Below are positions 42,505 through 50,240 of a DNA stretch of 64,000 bases, piece after piece. Both the position numbers and the translations under genes were made by a program. Below the pieces are notes generated by a model. The model had not been told where the DNA came from. It saw only the letters and a list, made by a program, of their open reading frames with translations, and made no database searches. How positions within the stretch are numbered: the stretch's first letter is position 1; each line of letters begins with the position of its first letter. This DNA is from Timonella sp031979385 (GTDB lineage: Bacteria; Actinomycetota; Actinomycetes; Actinomycetales; Cellulomonadaceae), in the NCBI GenBank assembly GCA_031979385.1, contig DALZEF010000014.1:10761-74760 (forward strand), in the 5' to 3' direction.

Positions 42505-43344
42505 CTACCTGTACGTTCCCACGAGGGATGTCAATATCAGCGCCCAGCCGTCCACGAGGACGAAGAGCAGGATCTTGAACGGCAGCGAGATCATGATCGG
42601 TGGGAGCATCATCATACCCATCGACATCAGCGCCGCGGAGATCACGATGTCGATGATGAGGAACGGTAGGAAGATGACGAACCCGATGATGAACGCCGCA
42701 CGCAACTCCGACAGCAGGAATGCCGGGATCAGGGTCAGCATCGGCACATCCGCCGGAGAGGCCGGGTTGTCCAAACCGCCGGCACGGGTCATGAGCGCGA
42801 TATCGGATTCGCGGGTCTGCCCGAGCATGAATTCTCGCAACGGCGCCGTGCCCGCCTCAAGTGCGCCGCTGAAGTCCATGTCCCCGCCAAGATACGGCTG
42901 GACCGCCGCATCGTTGATCGCGGACAGCACCGGCCCCATGATGAAGATGGAGAGGAACATGGCCAGACCGGCAAGAACCTGATTGGGTGGCACGCCCTGT
43001 AGGCCCAGGGCGTTGCGGGTGATCGACAACACCACGAGAATCTTGGTGAAACTCGTCATCATCAACAACAGTGACGGCGCAACCGAGAGCAGCGTGATCG
43101 CAAGCAGCACCACGATCGAGCTCGATGGGGTCGTTGCCGCACCATCAATGTCAATCGTGACAACGCCGGGTACCGGCTCCACCGGATCAATCTCCGGGGC
43201 AGCCATCGCGTGCGGGGCAAACATGGCCGCCAGCGCAATGATGGCGAGGCTGGCGAGCACAATCAGGCCCACCATGCGCGCACTACGGTACGCACGACCC
43301 CCACCAGTGCGCGGCATCAGCGCCCGCTGGCACGAACTAGTCAT
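42505..43344 (-). CDS. fliP: Flagellar export protein FliP
   Basis: The 279-residue protein has a cleavable signal-like N-terminus (GLIVLASLAIIALAAM then APHAMAAPEID) after a basic leader, then the FliP core: LLSVAPSLLLMMTSFTKILVVLSITRNALGLQGVPPNQVL, and near the C-terminus AFIIGFVIFLPFLIIDIVISAALMSMGMMMLPP. FliP forms the hexameric export channel with FliQ and FliR. The gene follows fliO by 6 bases. Confidence 0.97.
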   Translation of the reverse strand: MTSSCQRALMPRTGGGRAYRSARMVGLIVLASLAIIALAAMFAPHAMAAPEIDPVEPVPGVVTIDIDGAATTPSSSIVVLLAITLLSVAPSLLLMMTSFTKILVVLSITRNALGLQGVPPNQVLAGLAMFLSIFIMGPVLSAINDAAVQPYLGGDMDFSGALEAGTAPLREFMLGQTRESDIALMTRAGGLDNPASPADVPMLTLIPAFLLSELRAAFIIGFVIFLPFLIIDIVISAALMSMGMMMLPPIMISLPFKILLFVLVDGWALILTSLVGTYR

Positions 43345-43350
43345 GAAAAA

Positions 43351-44067
43351 TTACCGCCAGGTATGTGTATCTCTTGTGGTCTTGTTGCCACCAACACGAG
43401 CTACCTTCATGGCCGCTTTGGCTTGACGCCAGGTATTGGGAGAAAGGATGGATCCGTCCAACCTTGAAGAAAAAGAAGAACCGGCTGGCTGCGATGCAGC
43501 CTTCACCGTGCGCGCAGTGTCCAGGTCCACGATTGAATCGCTATTGTCGACGAGCCCCTCAGTAAGAGTTCGCTCCCCCACTTCCGGCGTGCTCGCCTCT
43601 GCGGACGCCACCGCGTCCGTCAATGCGGAGGCGAAACCAGCATCATCAGCTGAGATGGTGCTGGAGGTCGCTTGCTCGTCGCCAAGCAGGACAGCAGCCG
43701 CATCGGTGGCCGACTCCCCCGCCCGCAACTCGCGCGAGTGTAGAACCGACACATTCGTGTCGGTCACGCCCAGAACCAACCGCTGACCATCCACGTCAAC
43801 GACCGTTACCGCGGTACGCCCCACCAGAGCCTGACGGCCAACAACCTGAATCAGCTGCTGATCACCACGCGGACGCGGTGCGAACAAGGTGGAAAACACG
43901 CCACCCGCCCGCTTCCGCCGAGGCTTCGCACCAGAAGGACCGGTCAGATTCGCGACAGCGGAACCCGAACCATCCGCGTTGATCTTTTTGCCAAGCCACA
44001 CGATCAGGCCGACAACCACGATCAACGAGGCGATAGCGCGCAGCACTATCTCCAGTGTGGGAGGCAT
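43351..44067 (-). CDS. fliO: Flagellar biosynthesis protein FliO
   Basis: A 238-residue protein with an N-terminal transmembrane segment (LRAIASLIVVVGLIVWLGKK), a basic patch, and a cytosolic FliO domain (LIQVVGRQALVGRTAVTVVDVDGQRLVLGVTDTNVSVL). A poorly conserved tail of about 110 residues extends past it. FliO scaffolds FliP assembly. It precedes fliP and overlaps the fliN stop by one base (TGATG). Confidence 0.9.
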   Translation of the reverse strand: MPPTLEIVLRAIASLIVVVGLIVWLGKKINADGSGSAVANLTGPSGAKPRRKRAGGVFSTLFAPRPRGDQQLIQVVGRQALVGRTAVTVVDVDGQRLVLGVTDTNVSVLHSRELRAGESATDAAAVLLGDEQATSSTISADDAGFASALTDAVASAEASTPEVGERTLTEGLVDNSDSIVDLDTARTVKAASQPAGSSFSSRLDGSILSPNTWRQAKAAMKVARVGGNKTTRDTHTWR

Positions 44068-44840
44068 TATGCAAACGCCTCTGACGCGTCCAGAATCTCA
44101 GTGATCCGCAGACCGTAGTCCTCGTCGATCACAACGACCTCGCCGCGCGCCACCAAGTGACCGTTCACCATAAGGTCCGCAGGGGAACCAGCAACCCGGT
44201 CAAGCTCGACAATCGCGCCAGGAGTCAGATCGAGGATCTGGCGGACGGGAAGCTTCGCGCGACCGATCTCGGCGGTCAACGTCATCTCCACGTCATACAG
44301 CAGACGCATGTTTCCCACATTCGCAACCGACTCGCGTACCGGAGTCGCGGCTTCCGTGAACTGGCTGATCGACGCTGGTTTGGCCTGCGTCGCACCATCA
44401 TTCAGCGAATCGAAATCGTTGCCCACGGAACCACCCTCACGGATCTGAATACCAAACCAGCCACGAACATGTGGGCCAGCGCGAAGAACAAAGAACGAAG
44501 TCTCCCCCTCGCGGAACTGTGCAAGCTCCGGAGTGAAATCAACCGTGACGGCCTCACCAAGAGCACCGGAGACCTGCTCGAGGGCAGTGCGCAACGCAAC
44601 CTCGGGCTCAAAACCAAGGCCCGCTTTCGCGAGTGGCGCAACCACCACGTCGTCAACGATCAGCATCAGGTTGATCTCGTTCGCTCCAACACGACGCATC
44701 GTCGAGTGGTATTCAACGTCGAAGTTGAACTCAGCAGGCGGGTTCGGAACAAAGTTCACCTCAAGTGGAACGTCGCTCGGAAGCAACTTCGCCAGTTCCG
44801 TTGCGACCGCCTGAAAATCTGCCAGTGTGCTCGCGTTCAC
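44067..44840 (-). CDS. fliN: Flagellar motor switch protein FliN/FliY
   Basis: From GTG 44840, the protein has 257 residues, about twice the 137 of enterobacterial FliN. The C-terminal SpoA (FliN/FliM C) domain is clear: NMRLLYDVEMTLTAEIGRAKLPVRQILDLTPGAIVELDRV and ending VVIDEDYGLRITEIL. The first 150 residues (LAKLLPSDVPLEVNFVPNPP, INLMLIVDDVVVAPLAKAG, LEQVSGALGEAVTVDF) resemble a FliY-like CheC-fold module, possibly with phosphatase ancestry; I see no ExxN motif with certainty. GAGGTGG precedes GTG, which overlaps the fliM stop (GTGA). Confidence 0.9.
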   Translation of the reverse strand: MNASTLADFQAVATELAKLLPSDVPLEVNFVPNPPAEFNFDVEYHSTMRRVGANEINLMLIVDDVVVAPLAKAGLGFEPEVALRTALEQVSGALGEAVTVDFTPELAQFREGETSFFVLRAGPHVRGWFGIQIREGGSVGNDFDSLNDGATQAKPASISQFTEAATPVRESVANVGNMRLLYDVEMTLTAEIGRAKLPVRQILDLTPGAIVELDRVAGSPADLMVNGHLVARGEVVVIDEDYGLRITEILDASEAFA

Positions 44841-45796
44841 GAGGCCACCTCTCCCTCTGTATCTACTACCTTGCATGCGAGCTGACGGCCCGAGTTACCT
44901 GGAACGCCGTGGCCGACAATCAGATTGTCAACCTTCAAATCAAGCGGACGAGAAACCGCATGGCTCAGGCGAATGACCTGACCGATCTCAAGCGTTGTGA
45001 TGTCCATGGGAGACACGGTCAATGGCTTGAACTGCACCGACATCTCGACTGGAACCGAACTCATCGAACGCTTCAGCCGCTCGTGCGCGATCCGCTCCTC
45101 CTGCAGCTCCGCGGCGGACTTGGCATCATCGCCTTCCCGCTTGTTCAGCGGGCTCACCAGAATCTCCGCAGGAATCATGATCGAGGCACGGTTCTTGTGC
45201 CCACGAATCGTCACATCAAACTGCGCGACGATCACGGCTTCCTTGGCTGGGGCAAGTTGAATGAACTGCGGGCTGTACTCGATCGAACGCACCGCCGGGC
45301 TCATGTCCAATACGGATGTAAAGGCATAGCCCAAGTCCTGCATCGACGCCTGCAACAGGTTCGTCACCAGTGCATACTCGATCTCAGTCAGTTCGCGAGG
45401 GTTCTCACTGCGCTCCAGCCCCGGGCCACCAAGCAGGTAGTCAATCCACAAAAGGGTGGTATCCGATGGCATTTGCAAAACCGACTGGGCCCGACCCTCG
45501 TTCAACGACAGCAAAGCCATCGTCGTGTGCTGCGGTAGCGGGTTGATGTAGTCGTCGTACGACATCATCTCGAGCTTGTCCAGCACAATCGTCGAGACCA
45601 CGCGCAGCCGCGAGGTCAACTGCATGGACCATTGCCGGGCAAAGGTCTCAAATGCCATCTCAAACATTCGCGCGTGTTCACGCGCCAGCGTCATAGGACG
45701 CCGAAAATCGTATGTCTCGAACTCTGGTGGATCGCTGTCGCGCCCTTTCGAGTGACGAGTCCTCTGTAATGTGCTCACGTTCATCTGTTCGGCCAC
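44837..45796 (-). CDS. fliM: Flagellar motor switch protein FliM
   Basis: The 319-residue switch protein has DFRRPMTLAREHARMFEMAFETFARQ and MMSYDDYINPLPQHTTMALL, typical of the FliM middle domain, plus a C-terminal SpoA domain (SVPVEMSVQFKPLTVSPMDI then LEIGQVIRLSHAVSRPLDLK). The N-terminus (MAEQMNVSTLQRTRHSKGRD) lacks the usual LSQDEIDALL peptide that binds CheY-P. The start is GTG at 45796 or ATG at 45784. It follows fliL after 127 bases. Confidence 0.94.
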   Translation of the reverse strand: MAEQMNVSTLQRTRHSKGRDSDPPEFETYDFRRPMTLAREHARMFEMAFETFARQWSMQLTSRLRVVSTIVLDKLEMMSYDDYINPLPQHTTMALLSLNEGRAQSVLQMPSDTTLLWIDYLLGGPGLERSENPRELTEIEYALVTNLLQASMQDLGYAFTSVLDMSPAVRSIEYSPQFIQLAPAKEAVIVAQFDVTIRGHKNRASIMIPAEILVSPLNKREGDDAKSAAELQEERIAHERLKRSMSSVPVEMSVQFKPLTVSPMDITTLEIGQVIRLSHAVSRPLDLKVDNLIVGHGVPGNSGRQLACKVVDTEGEVAS

Positions 45797-45923
45797 GGGG
45801 CCACGAGCATGAGAATTTGCGGTGAGGGTTATTTGGTTGCGGCGGCGACCCTACTCCGGCCGCCCACCTACGTGACGGGCTCTGGGGGTACAGCCGGTTC
45901 GTCGTCACGCCAACATCACGGGG

Positions 45924-46451
45924 CTACTGCGCCACGTAATCCGTCAACCACACGTCGAGGACCTCGCCCTCGTAGAGCACGTCGAGTTGATCCTTCAACT
46001 GGTTCTTCAGTTCCTCACGGGCCACTGGGTCAAGCACCTCGGACATCTTCCGACCGGAGTACTGCGCAATCGTGCGGTCCAGAATCATCGCCGGTTCAAC
46101 CTCTTCAGCCTCAGTGGTGAGTTGAACCGCGAACCCAAGGCGCAGGTAATGACCGTCCGCAAGGTTAATGTTCATCGACTCCACGGTCTGCACTGCCCCG
46201 GCGACAGGCTCAGGTTCAACTTGTTCGCCCGCCTCGCCATTCAGCCCTGGTCGGATGAAGAACCAGAACACGACCGCTCCAGCGACAATGACAGTCGCCA
46301 CAACGATCAGGGTGATCATCAGCCCTTTGCCCTTCTTCTTCTCCGGCTCAGGAGCAGGCTCAGGGGCCTTACTGCGGTCACGAGGAGTAATCTTCGACGG
46401 CTGCGGGACGGTAGGCCGCGGCGTCGATACGACGCGTTGTTCGATTGGCAT
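45924..46451 (-). CDS. fliL: Flagellar basal body-associated protein FliL
   Basis: The 175-residue, single-pass protein has a Pro/Arg-rich cytosolic N-terminus, the membrane segment KGKGLMITLIVVATVIVAGA, and a periplasm-side FliL domain with INLADGHYLRLGFAVQLTTE near residue 95 and SGRKMSEVLDPVAREELKNQ near the end. FliL associates with the stator and supports torque. It lies between motB and fliM on the same strand. Confidence 0.93.
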   Translation of the reverse strand: MPIEQRVVSTPRPTVPQPSKITPRDRSKAPEPAPEPEKKKGKGLMITLIVVATVIVAGAVVFWFFIRPGLNGEAGEQVEPEPVAGAVQTVESMNINLADGHYLRLGFAVQLTTEAEEVEPAMILDRTIAQYSGRKMSEVLDPVAREELKNQLKDQLDVLYEGEVLDVWLTDYVAQ

Positions 46452-46527
46452 CTGCTTGGTCCTTATCAGTTTCCTTGGCTACGGTCAGCTCACGTGTGGT
46501 TGGGCTTACCGCGCTAATCCTTGGTGG

Positions 46528-47481
46528 CTAATCCTTGGTGCCAGACGCTGGAGCATCCGAGTTGTCGCCCACAGAGTCATTGGCGAGCGAGGCCATATGT
46601 TCTTCGATAATGCGTGGGATCAACTCGCGGACCCGCTCCGGTTCGGTGGACATCACAACGATGTCAACTCGTCTGTTGGCGCGCAGCCCTTCCGCTGTGT
46701 CATTTGGCAGAAGCGGGCGGGCGTCGCCGTAGCCGACCGCCTTAATCCTGACGGGATCAAGCTTCCCTTGCTCAACAAAACGGCGCAGCACCTGGGTCGC
46801 ACGATCCGAAGACAACTCCCAGTTCGATCGATATTGGGTCGAGGGCAGCGAGTTAGCGTGCCCGTCAATCGACAGTTCGTTATCGATCTTCTTGAGCGTG
46901 GGGGTCAACGCATCAATCACTGCGCGGGAATCCGGGGTGAGTTCCGCAGTGTCCGCCACGAAGAACAACTCATTCGAGATCAGGCCGACAACAAGTCCGC
47001 GTTCGTCGATCTTGTAGGAGACCAGACCTTCAAGGCCCTTCTCCGCCAAACTCTCGTCCAATTCCTGGGCTAGGTCACTCAGAGAACGGTACTCGCGGCG
47101 AGCCGCCTCAAGGTCCTTGGGGTCGATCGAGTCATCGGCCTGGACATCCGAGGTTCCATCATGCGGCTTGTCGGAGTCGTCGCGCAGAACCTGAGCGATC
47201 TCCGTCAGGTCCGTGGGACCGATGAGCGGCACCACGGCACCGTTCTCCACCAAGATGGTCGAACCGCTGTCCAGAACAGACGTGTGCGAGCCACCGAACC
47301 CGACGCTCAAAGACTGTGCAAGAGCATCAAACTTTGCCTGATCCACCTGCGAGATAGCGTAGAGAACGATGAACAGACCAACCAGAACGGTGAGCATGTC
47401 CGCATAGGACACCAGCCACCGCTCTGCATCCGCATGCTCCTCCGGCTCCTCATGCTTCTTCCTACGCTTCTTGGCACTCAT
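46528..47481 (-). CDS. motB: Flagellar motor stator protein MotB
   Basis: The 317-residue protein has a basic N-terminus, then the single membrane segment with the proton-binding Asp in ERWLVSYADMLTVLVGLFIVLYAIS, and a C-terminal OmpA-like peptidoglycan-binding domain (ELSIDGHANSLPSTQYRSNWELSSDRATQVLRRFVE, then GYGDARPLLPNDTAEGLRANRRVDIVV). With MotA it forms the H+ (or Na+) stator. The start overlaps the motA stop by 4 bases. Confidence 0.97.
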   Translation of the reverse strand: MSAKKRRKKHEEPEEHADAERWLVSYADMLTVLVGLFIVLYAISQVDQAKFDALAQSLSVGFGGSHTSVLDSGSTILVENGAVVPLIGPTDLTEIAQVLRDDSDKPHDGTSDVQADDSIDPKDLEAARREYRSLSDLAQELDESLAEKGLEGLVSYKIDERGLVVGLISNELFFVADTAELTPDSRAVIDALTPTLKKIDNELSIDGHANSLPSTQYRSNWELSSDRATQVLRRFVEQGKLDPVRIKAVGYGDARPLLPNDTAEGLRANRRVDIVVMSTEPERVRELIPRIIEEHMASLANDSVGDNSDAPASGTKD

Positions 47482-48263
47482 GCTGCCGCACTCTCAGACG
47501 GTTCCTTGCCCGGCATCGAGGTATCCGGGATCAGGGAACGCAAACGCTCGGAAACCGCACGCGGGTTGGCGCCAGACTGCACGGCCAGCAGGCCCTCCGT
47601 GACGATCTCCATCTGTTCGCACTCAAGCGCCGACAGACGCTTCAGGCGGTTGCCGATCGGAAGCCACATCACGTTGGCGGAGGCGATACCCCAGAAGGTC
47701 GCCAAGAACGCTGCCGCGATCATGTGGCCAAGCTCTGCAGGTTCAGCCAAATTCTCAAGCACGTGCACGAGGGAGACAACCGTTCCGACAATACCGATCG
47801 TTGGAGCGTACCCACCCATGTCGTCGTAGAACTTAGAGGCGATCTTGTCCTCGGTGCGCTTGGCCGCGACCTGATCCTCAAGGAGTTCACGCAGGTCGTC
47901 CGGGTCGGTGCCGTCGATTGCTGCCCGAAGTCCACCACGCAGGAACTCATCATCGATTTCCTTCGCCGCGTCTTCCAGTGCCAGGAGGCCTTCACGACGT
48001 GCCTGTTCTGCAAGCCCCACGATCGTGTCCACCGCCGCGGCCGGGTTACCGGGCTTGCGGGTGAACACCTTTGGGAGTGACTTCAGCGCATGGATGCAGT
48101 CGCGCAGGGTGCCGCCCATGAGGGTCACGCCGAAGGTACCCACGAACACCAGGATCATTGGCGGTGGGAGGAAGATTGATGATACGGAGGCACCTTCGAG
48201 GAAGATTGCCAGCAGGATCGCACCGACAGCAATTATGAGGCCAAGGAATGACGCCGGATCCAT
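47478..48263 (-). CDS. motA: Flagellar motor stator protein MotA
   Basis: The 261-residue protein has four membrane segments: LGLIIAVGAILLAIFLEG, MILVFVGTFGVTLMGG, APTIGIVGTVVSLVHVLEN, and GHMIAAAFLATFWGIASANVMWLPIG. The cytosolic loop carries RREGLLALEDAAKEIDDEFLRGGLR and the proline-glycine pattern of MotA. It follows flbD with a 1-base overlap and precedes motB. Confidence 0.97.
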   Translation of the reverse strand: MDPASFLGLIIAVGAILLAIFLEGASVSSIFLPPPMILVFVGTFGVTLMGGTLRDCIHALKSLPKVFTRKPGNPAAAVDTIVGLAEQARREGLLALEDAAKEIDDEFLRGGLRAAIDGTDPDDLRELLEDQVAAKRTEDKIASKFYDDMGGYAPTIGIVGTVVSLVHVLENLAEPAELGHMIAAAFLATFWGIASANVMWLPIGNRLKRLSALECEQMEIVTEGLLAVQSGANPRAVSERLRSLIPDTSMPGKEPSESAAA

Positions 48264-48538
48264 TAGTTACTCTCCTCTGTTTCCTTAGCTACCAAGGACA
48301 GTGTGCCGCGAGTTAATGCCTGCTCCGCCTCAGTCTCAAGTTGAGCTGAGTGGGCGCGCGCGATGACCTCCGCGCGTTGCTGGGCAATAAGTTCAATAAC
48401 TTCGACCATGGACTCGCGCACGATGTATTTCGTGCCGTCCACCAGAGTCAGGATGGTGTCAGGAGCGCTATCAATGCGCTGGATAAGGTCCGGGTTTACG
48501 GCGAACCTCTCCTTGTTCAGCTTACTAACGACAATCAT
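48263..48538 (-). CDS. flbD: FlbD-family flagellar protein
   Basis: A 91-residue protein starting MIVVSKLNKERFAVNPDLIQ, followed by DSAPDTILTLVDGTKYIVRESMVEVIELI, the conserved FlbD core. The family sits next to motA in many Gram-positives and spirochaetes; in some clades the name FlbD is used for an unrelated NtrC-type activator, which this is not. Its precise role is unclear. The tail beyond residue 65 is Ala/Glu-rich. The upstream sequence carries a GCCGATGAG element and a TAGGCCAAGGAT leader shared with flgB. Confidence 0.92.
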   Translation of the reverse strand: MIVVSKLNKERFAVNPDLIQRIDSAPDTILTLVDGTKYIVRESMVEVIELIAQQRAEVIARAHSAQLETEAEQALTRGTLSLVAKETEESN

Positions 48539-48546
48539 GTGTCTCC

Positions 48547-48600
48547 ATCCTTGGCCTAACTACGCGGCTCATCCGTGAGCCTTGCGTACTACTCATCGGC
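48547..48600 (-). promoter_or_regulatory. Shared motif pair upstream of flbD
   Basis: Minus strand: GCCGATGAG (48592-48600), resembling the GCCGATAA -10 of sigma-28, then TAGGCCAAGGAT (48547-48558) about 34 bases downstream. The same pair occurs ahead of flgB. No convincing -35 is seen. Confidence 0.5.
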
Positions 48601-48743
48601 ATGGGGTGCGCACACGTGAGGGGATTTTTTGTGTTCCGGATAGCATTCCGTGCCTTTTGTTCGCCCACTGCGGATCACTTTCGTGCCGTCTTAGCTCTGC
48701 CCTCTGTCCGCTGTTCTCCCATCTCTCCCCTCCCCCCAGCCAG

Positions 48744-48897
48744 CCGAGGGACTGTTTTCGTTCCGGGGGCCTGTACTTTATGCACCCACCCGGACCCTTT
48801 TGTGCCCTTCGAGTCCTGCGTGAGGCTTGAGTGTGGGAGGTTTAGGCCGCAGACACCTTCTCAAACTGGTAGCCACGCTGATGTAGCAGCCTGCGGA
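48744..48897 (+). repeat. Left arm of about 153-bp inverted repeat flanking the inserted gene
   Basis: This arm is the reverse complement of 49964-50116, differing, as I read it, by one base insertion in a G run and one A/G substitution near the outer edge. It contains a family B repeat copy (48771-48815) and an inverted copy of the last 18 codons and stop of the gene at 49072-50019. Confidence 0.9.
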
Positions 48898-49071
48898 TTT
48901 TCGACGAGTCGGAAACTCCGCTTTTAGTTCAGTGTTCCTGTCGCTGGTTTGGCGGACGTCTGGGGATTTGTTGTTTTCACAGCCACCACTGCATCTGTTT
49001 TCCCCAGATTCTGGACACCTCCCTGTAGATAGAGAACCATCGGTCGGGTTGCTCCGCTGCACAGTGGGCAT

Positions 49072-50019
49072 ATGACGCAGACACGACACGAAGAGACTGT
49101 TCAGAAAAACCTTGCAGCGCTACCGCGTACCTACACCACGACAACTGTGTCAGCTAGGAAACGCAAGCGCGCGGTCAAAGAAGGAAACTTGAAAATTGTG
49201 CTGCCCGGGCGTTACGTCATGACAAGTGCCCTTCCGTCCGAGAAAGATGATTTTCACGTCAGGGTAGCGGCATTTCGCGCTCTCAAGCTCTCCGCAGGTC
49301 TGTCAAAGATCCAGCCAGAAGAGGTGGTGAGCCACCATAGTGCAGGCATACTCTGGGACCTCCCTGCAATGGGTGCGGATATACGGGTACATGTCATCCG
49401 ACCGCTCCTTGGCAGAGCACGACGCAGCTCATTTGCTCTGCATCGGCAACACATTGACCCTAACCAAATCCTGAAGGTAGATGGACTGCTTGTCACGAGC
49501 CTCGAACAAACTGCACTTGACCTTGCGGTTTGCCTCCCAAGACATCAGGGGCTGGCAATCATAGATAGTGCTCGCCGGAAGGGTGCTAGTAAACACGATC
49601 TCCTGGACTTGGCCCGGAAACGAGTGGGTAATGGACGTGTCAAGGTTCAGCAGCTCATCGAACTGAGCGTCGATAATGCTGAGTCACCGTACGAAAGCGT
49701 TATCCGGTATTGGCTACTTCAAGCCGGAGTGTCCAAAGTGGTCACGCAGTTGCGGATTATGACTGATCTTGGGGAGTTCCGCGTCGATAACGCTATCCCT
49801 GAGATTAGGCTGATCATCGAATTTGATGGCAAAGAAAAGTACCGGGAACAACATGACGTCAAGAGGGAAAAACGTCGTCAAGACGCTCTTCGTACGGCTG
49901 GTTGGGAAGTCAGACACTACATGTATGAGGAGTTGTCCAACCCAGAACGGCTCATCACTCACTTCCGCAGGCTGCTACATCAGCGTGGCTACCAGTTTGA
50001 GAAGGTGTCTGCGGCCTAA
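49072..50019 (+). CDS. DUF559/AbiEi-like endonuclease-fold protein inserted in the flagellar cluster
   Basis: The 315-residue protein is on the plus strand, against all neighbours. The N-terminal half has a winged-helix/antitoxin-like part (VSARKRKRAVKEGNLKIVLPGRYV, then PEEVVSHHSAGILWDLP), as in type IV toxin-antitoxin AbiEi-like proteins. The C-terminal part has a PD-(D/E)xK DUF559 pattern: FRVDNAIPEIRLIIEFDGKEKY with Asp, then E-F-D-G-K, and RRQDALRTAGWEVRHY. Its last 18 codons lie inside the right arm of the inverted repeat. It may be a defence or selfish cassette. Composition is AT-richer than the flagellar genes. No partner toxin gene is adjacent. Confidence 0.8.
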   Translation: MTQTRHEETVQKNLAALPRTYTTTTVSARKRKRAVKEGNLKIVLPGRYVMTSALPSEKDDFHVRVAAFRALKLSAGLSKIQPEEVVSHHSAGILWDLPAMGADIRVHVIRPLLGRARRSSFALHRQHIDPNQILKVDGLLVTSLEQTALDLAVCLPRHQGLAIIDSARRKGASKHDLLDLARKRVGNGRVKVQQLIELSVDNAESPYESVIRYWLLQAGVSKVVTQLRIMTDLGEFRVDNAIPEIRLIIEFDGKEKYREQHDVKREKRRQDALRTAGWEVRHYMYEELSNPERLITHFRRLLHQRGYQFEKVSAA

Positions 50020-50116
50020 ACCTCCCACACTCAAGCCTCACGCAGGACTCGAAGGGCACAAAAGGGTCCGGGTGGGTGCATAAAGTACAGGCCCCGGAAC
50101 GAAAACAGCCCCTCGG
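49964..50116 (+). repeat. Right arm of about 153-bp inverted repeat
   Basis: Pairs with 48744-48897. It begins inside the coding end of the inserted gene, passes its stop at 50017-50019, and runs on into noncoding sequence with a family B copy on the minus strand. Confidence 0.9.
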
Positions 50117-50170
50117 TGCAGGAGAATACAACTAACCCACCGAGCAGGAACACAGGTTCACCGGTGAGAG

Positions 50171-50221
50171 AAAAGCTCAGGCGGGTTACTTCCCAAAGTT
50201 TGGGAGGCAACCCGCCTGAGC
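50171..50221 (-). terminator. Terminator after flgE
   Basis: A long hairpin with arms GCTCAGGCGGGTT and AACCCGCCTGAGC and an inner CTTCCCAAA/TTTGGGAGG stem, followed on the minus strand by TTTT. It closes the flgB-to-flgE transcription unit before the inserted gene. Confidence 0.88.
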
Positions 50222-50240
50222 GTCGAGGAAGAGCTAGGGG

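Noticed and set aside
48778..49089. Minus-strand frame in the left inverted-repeat arm
   Set aside because: It reads the gene's C-terminal copy in a different frame; the real similarity is in the codon frame of the inserted gene, so this frame is an artefact.
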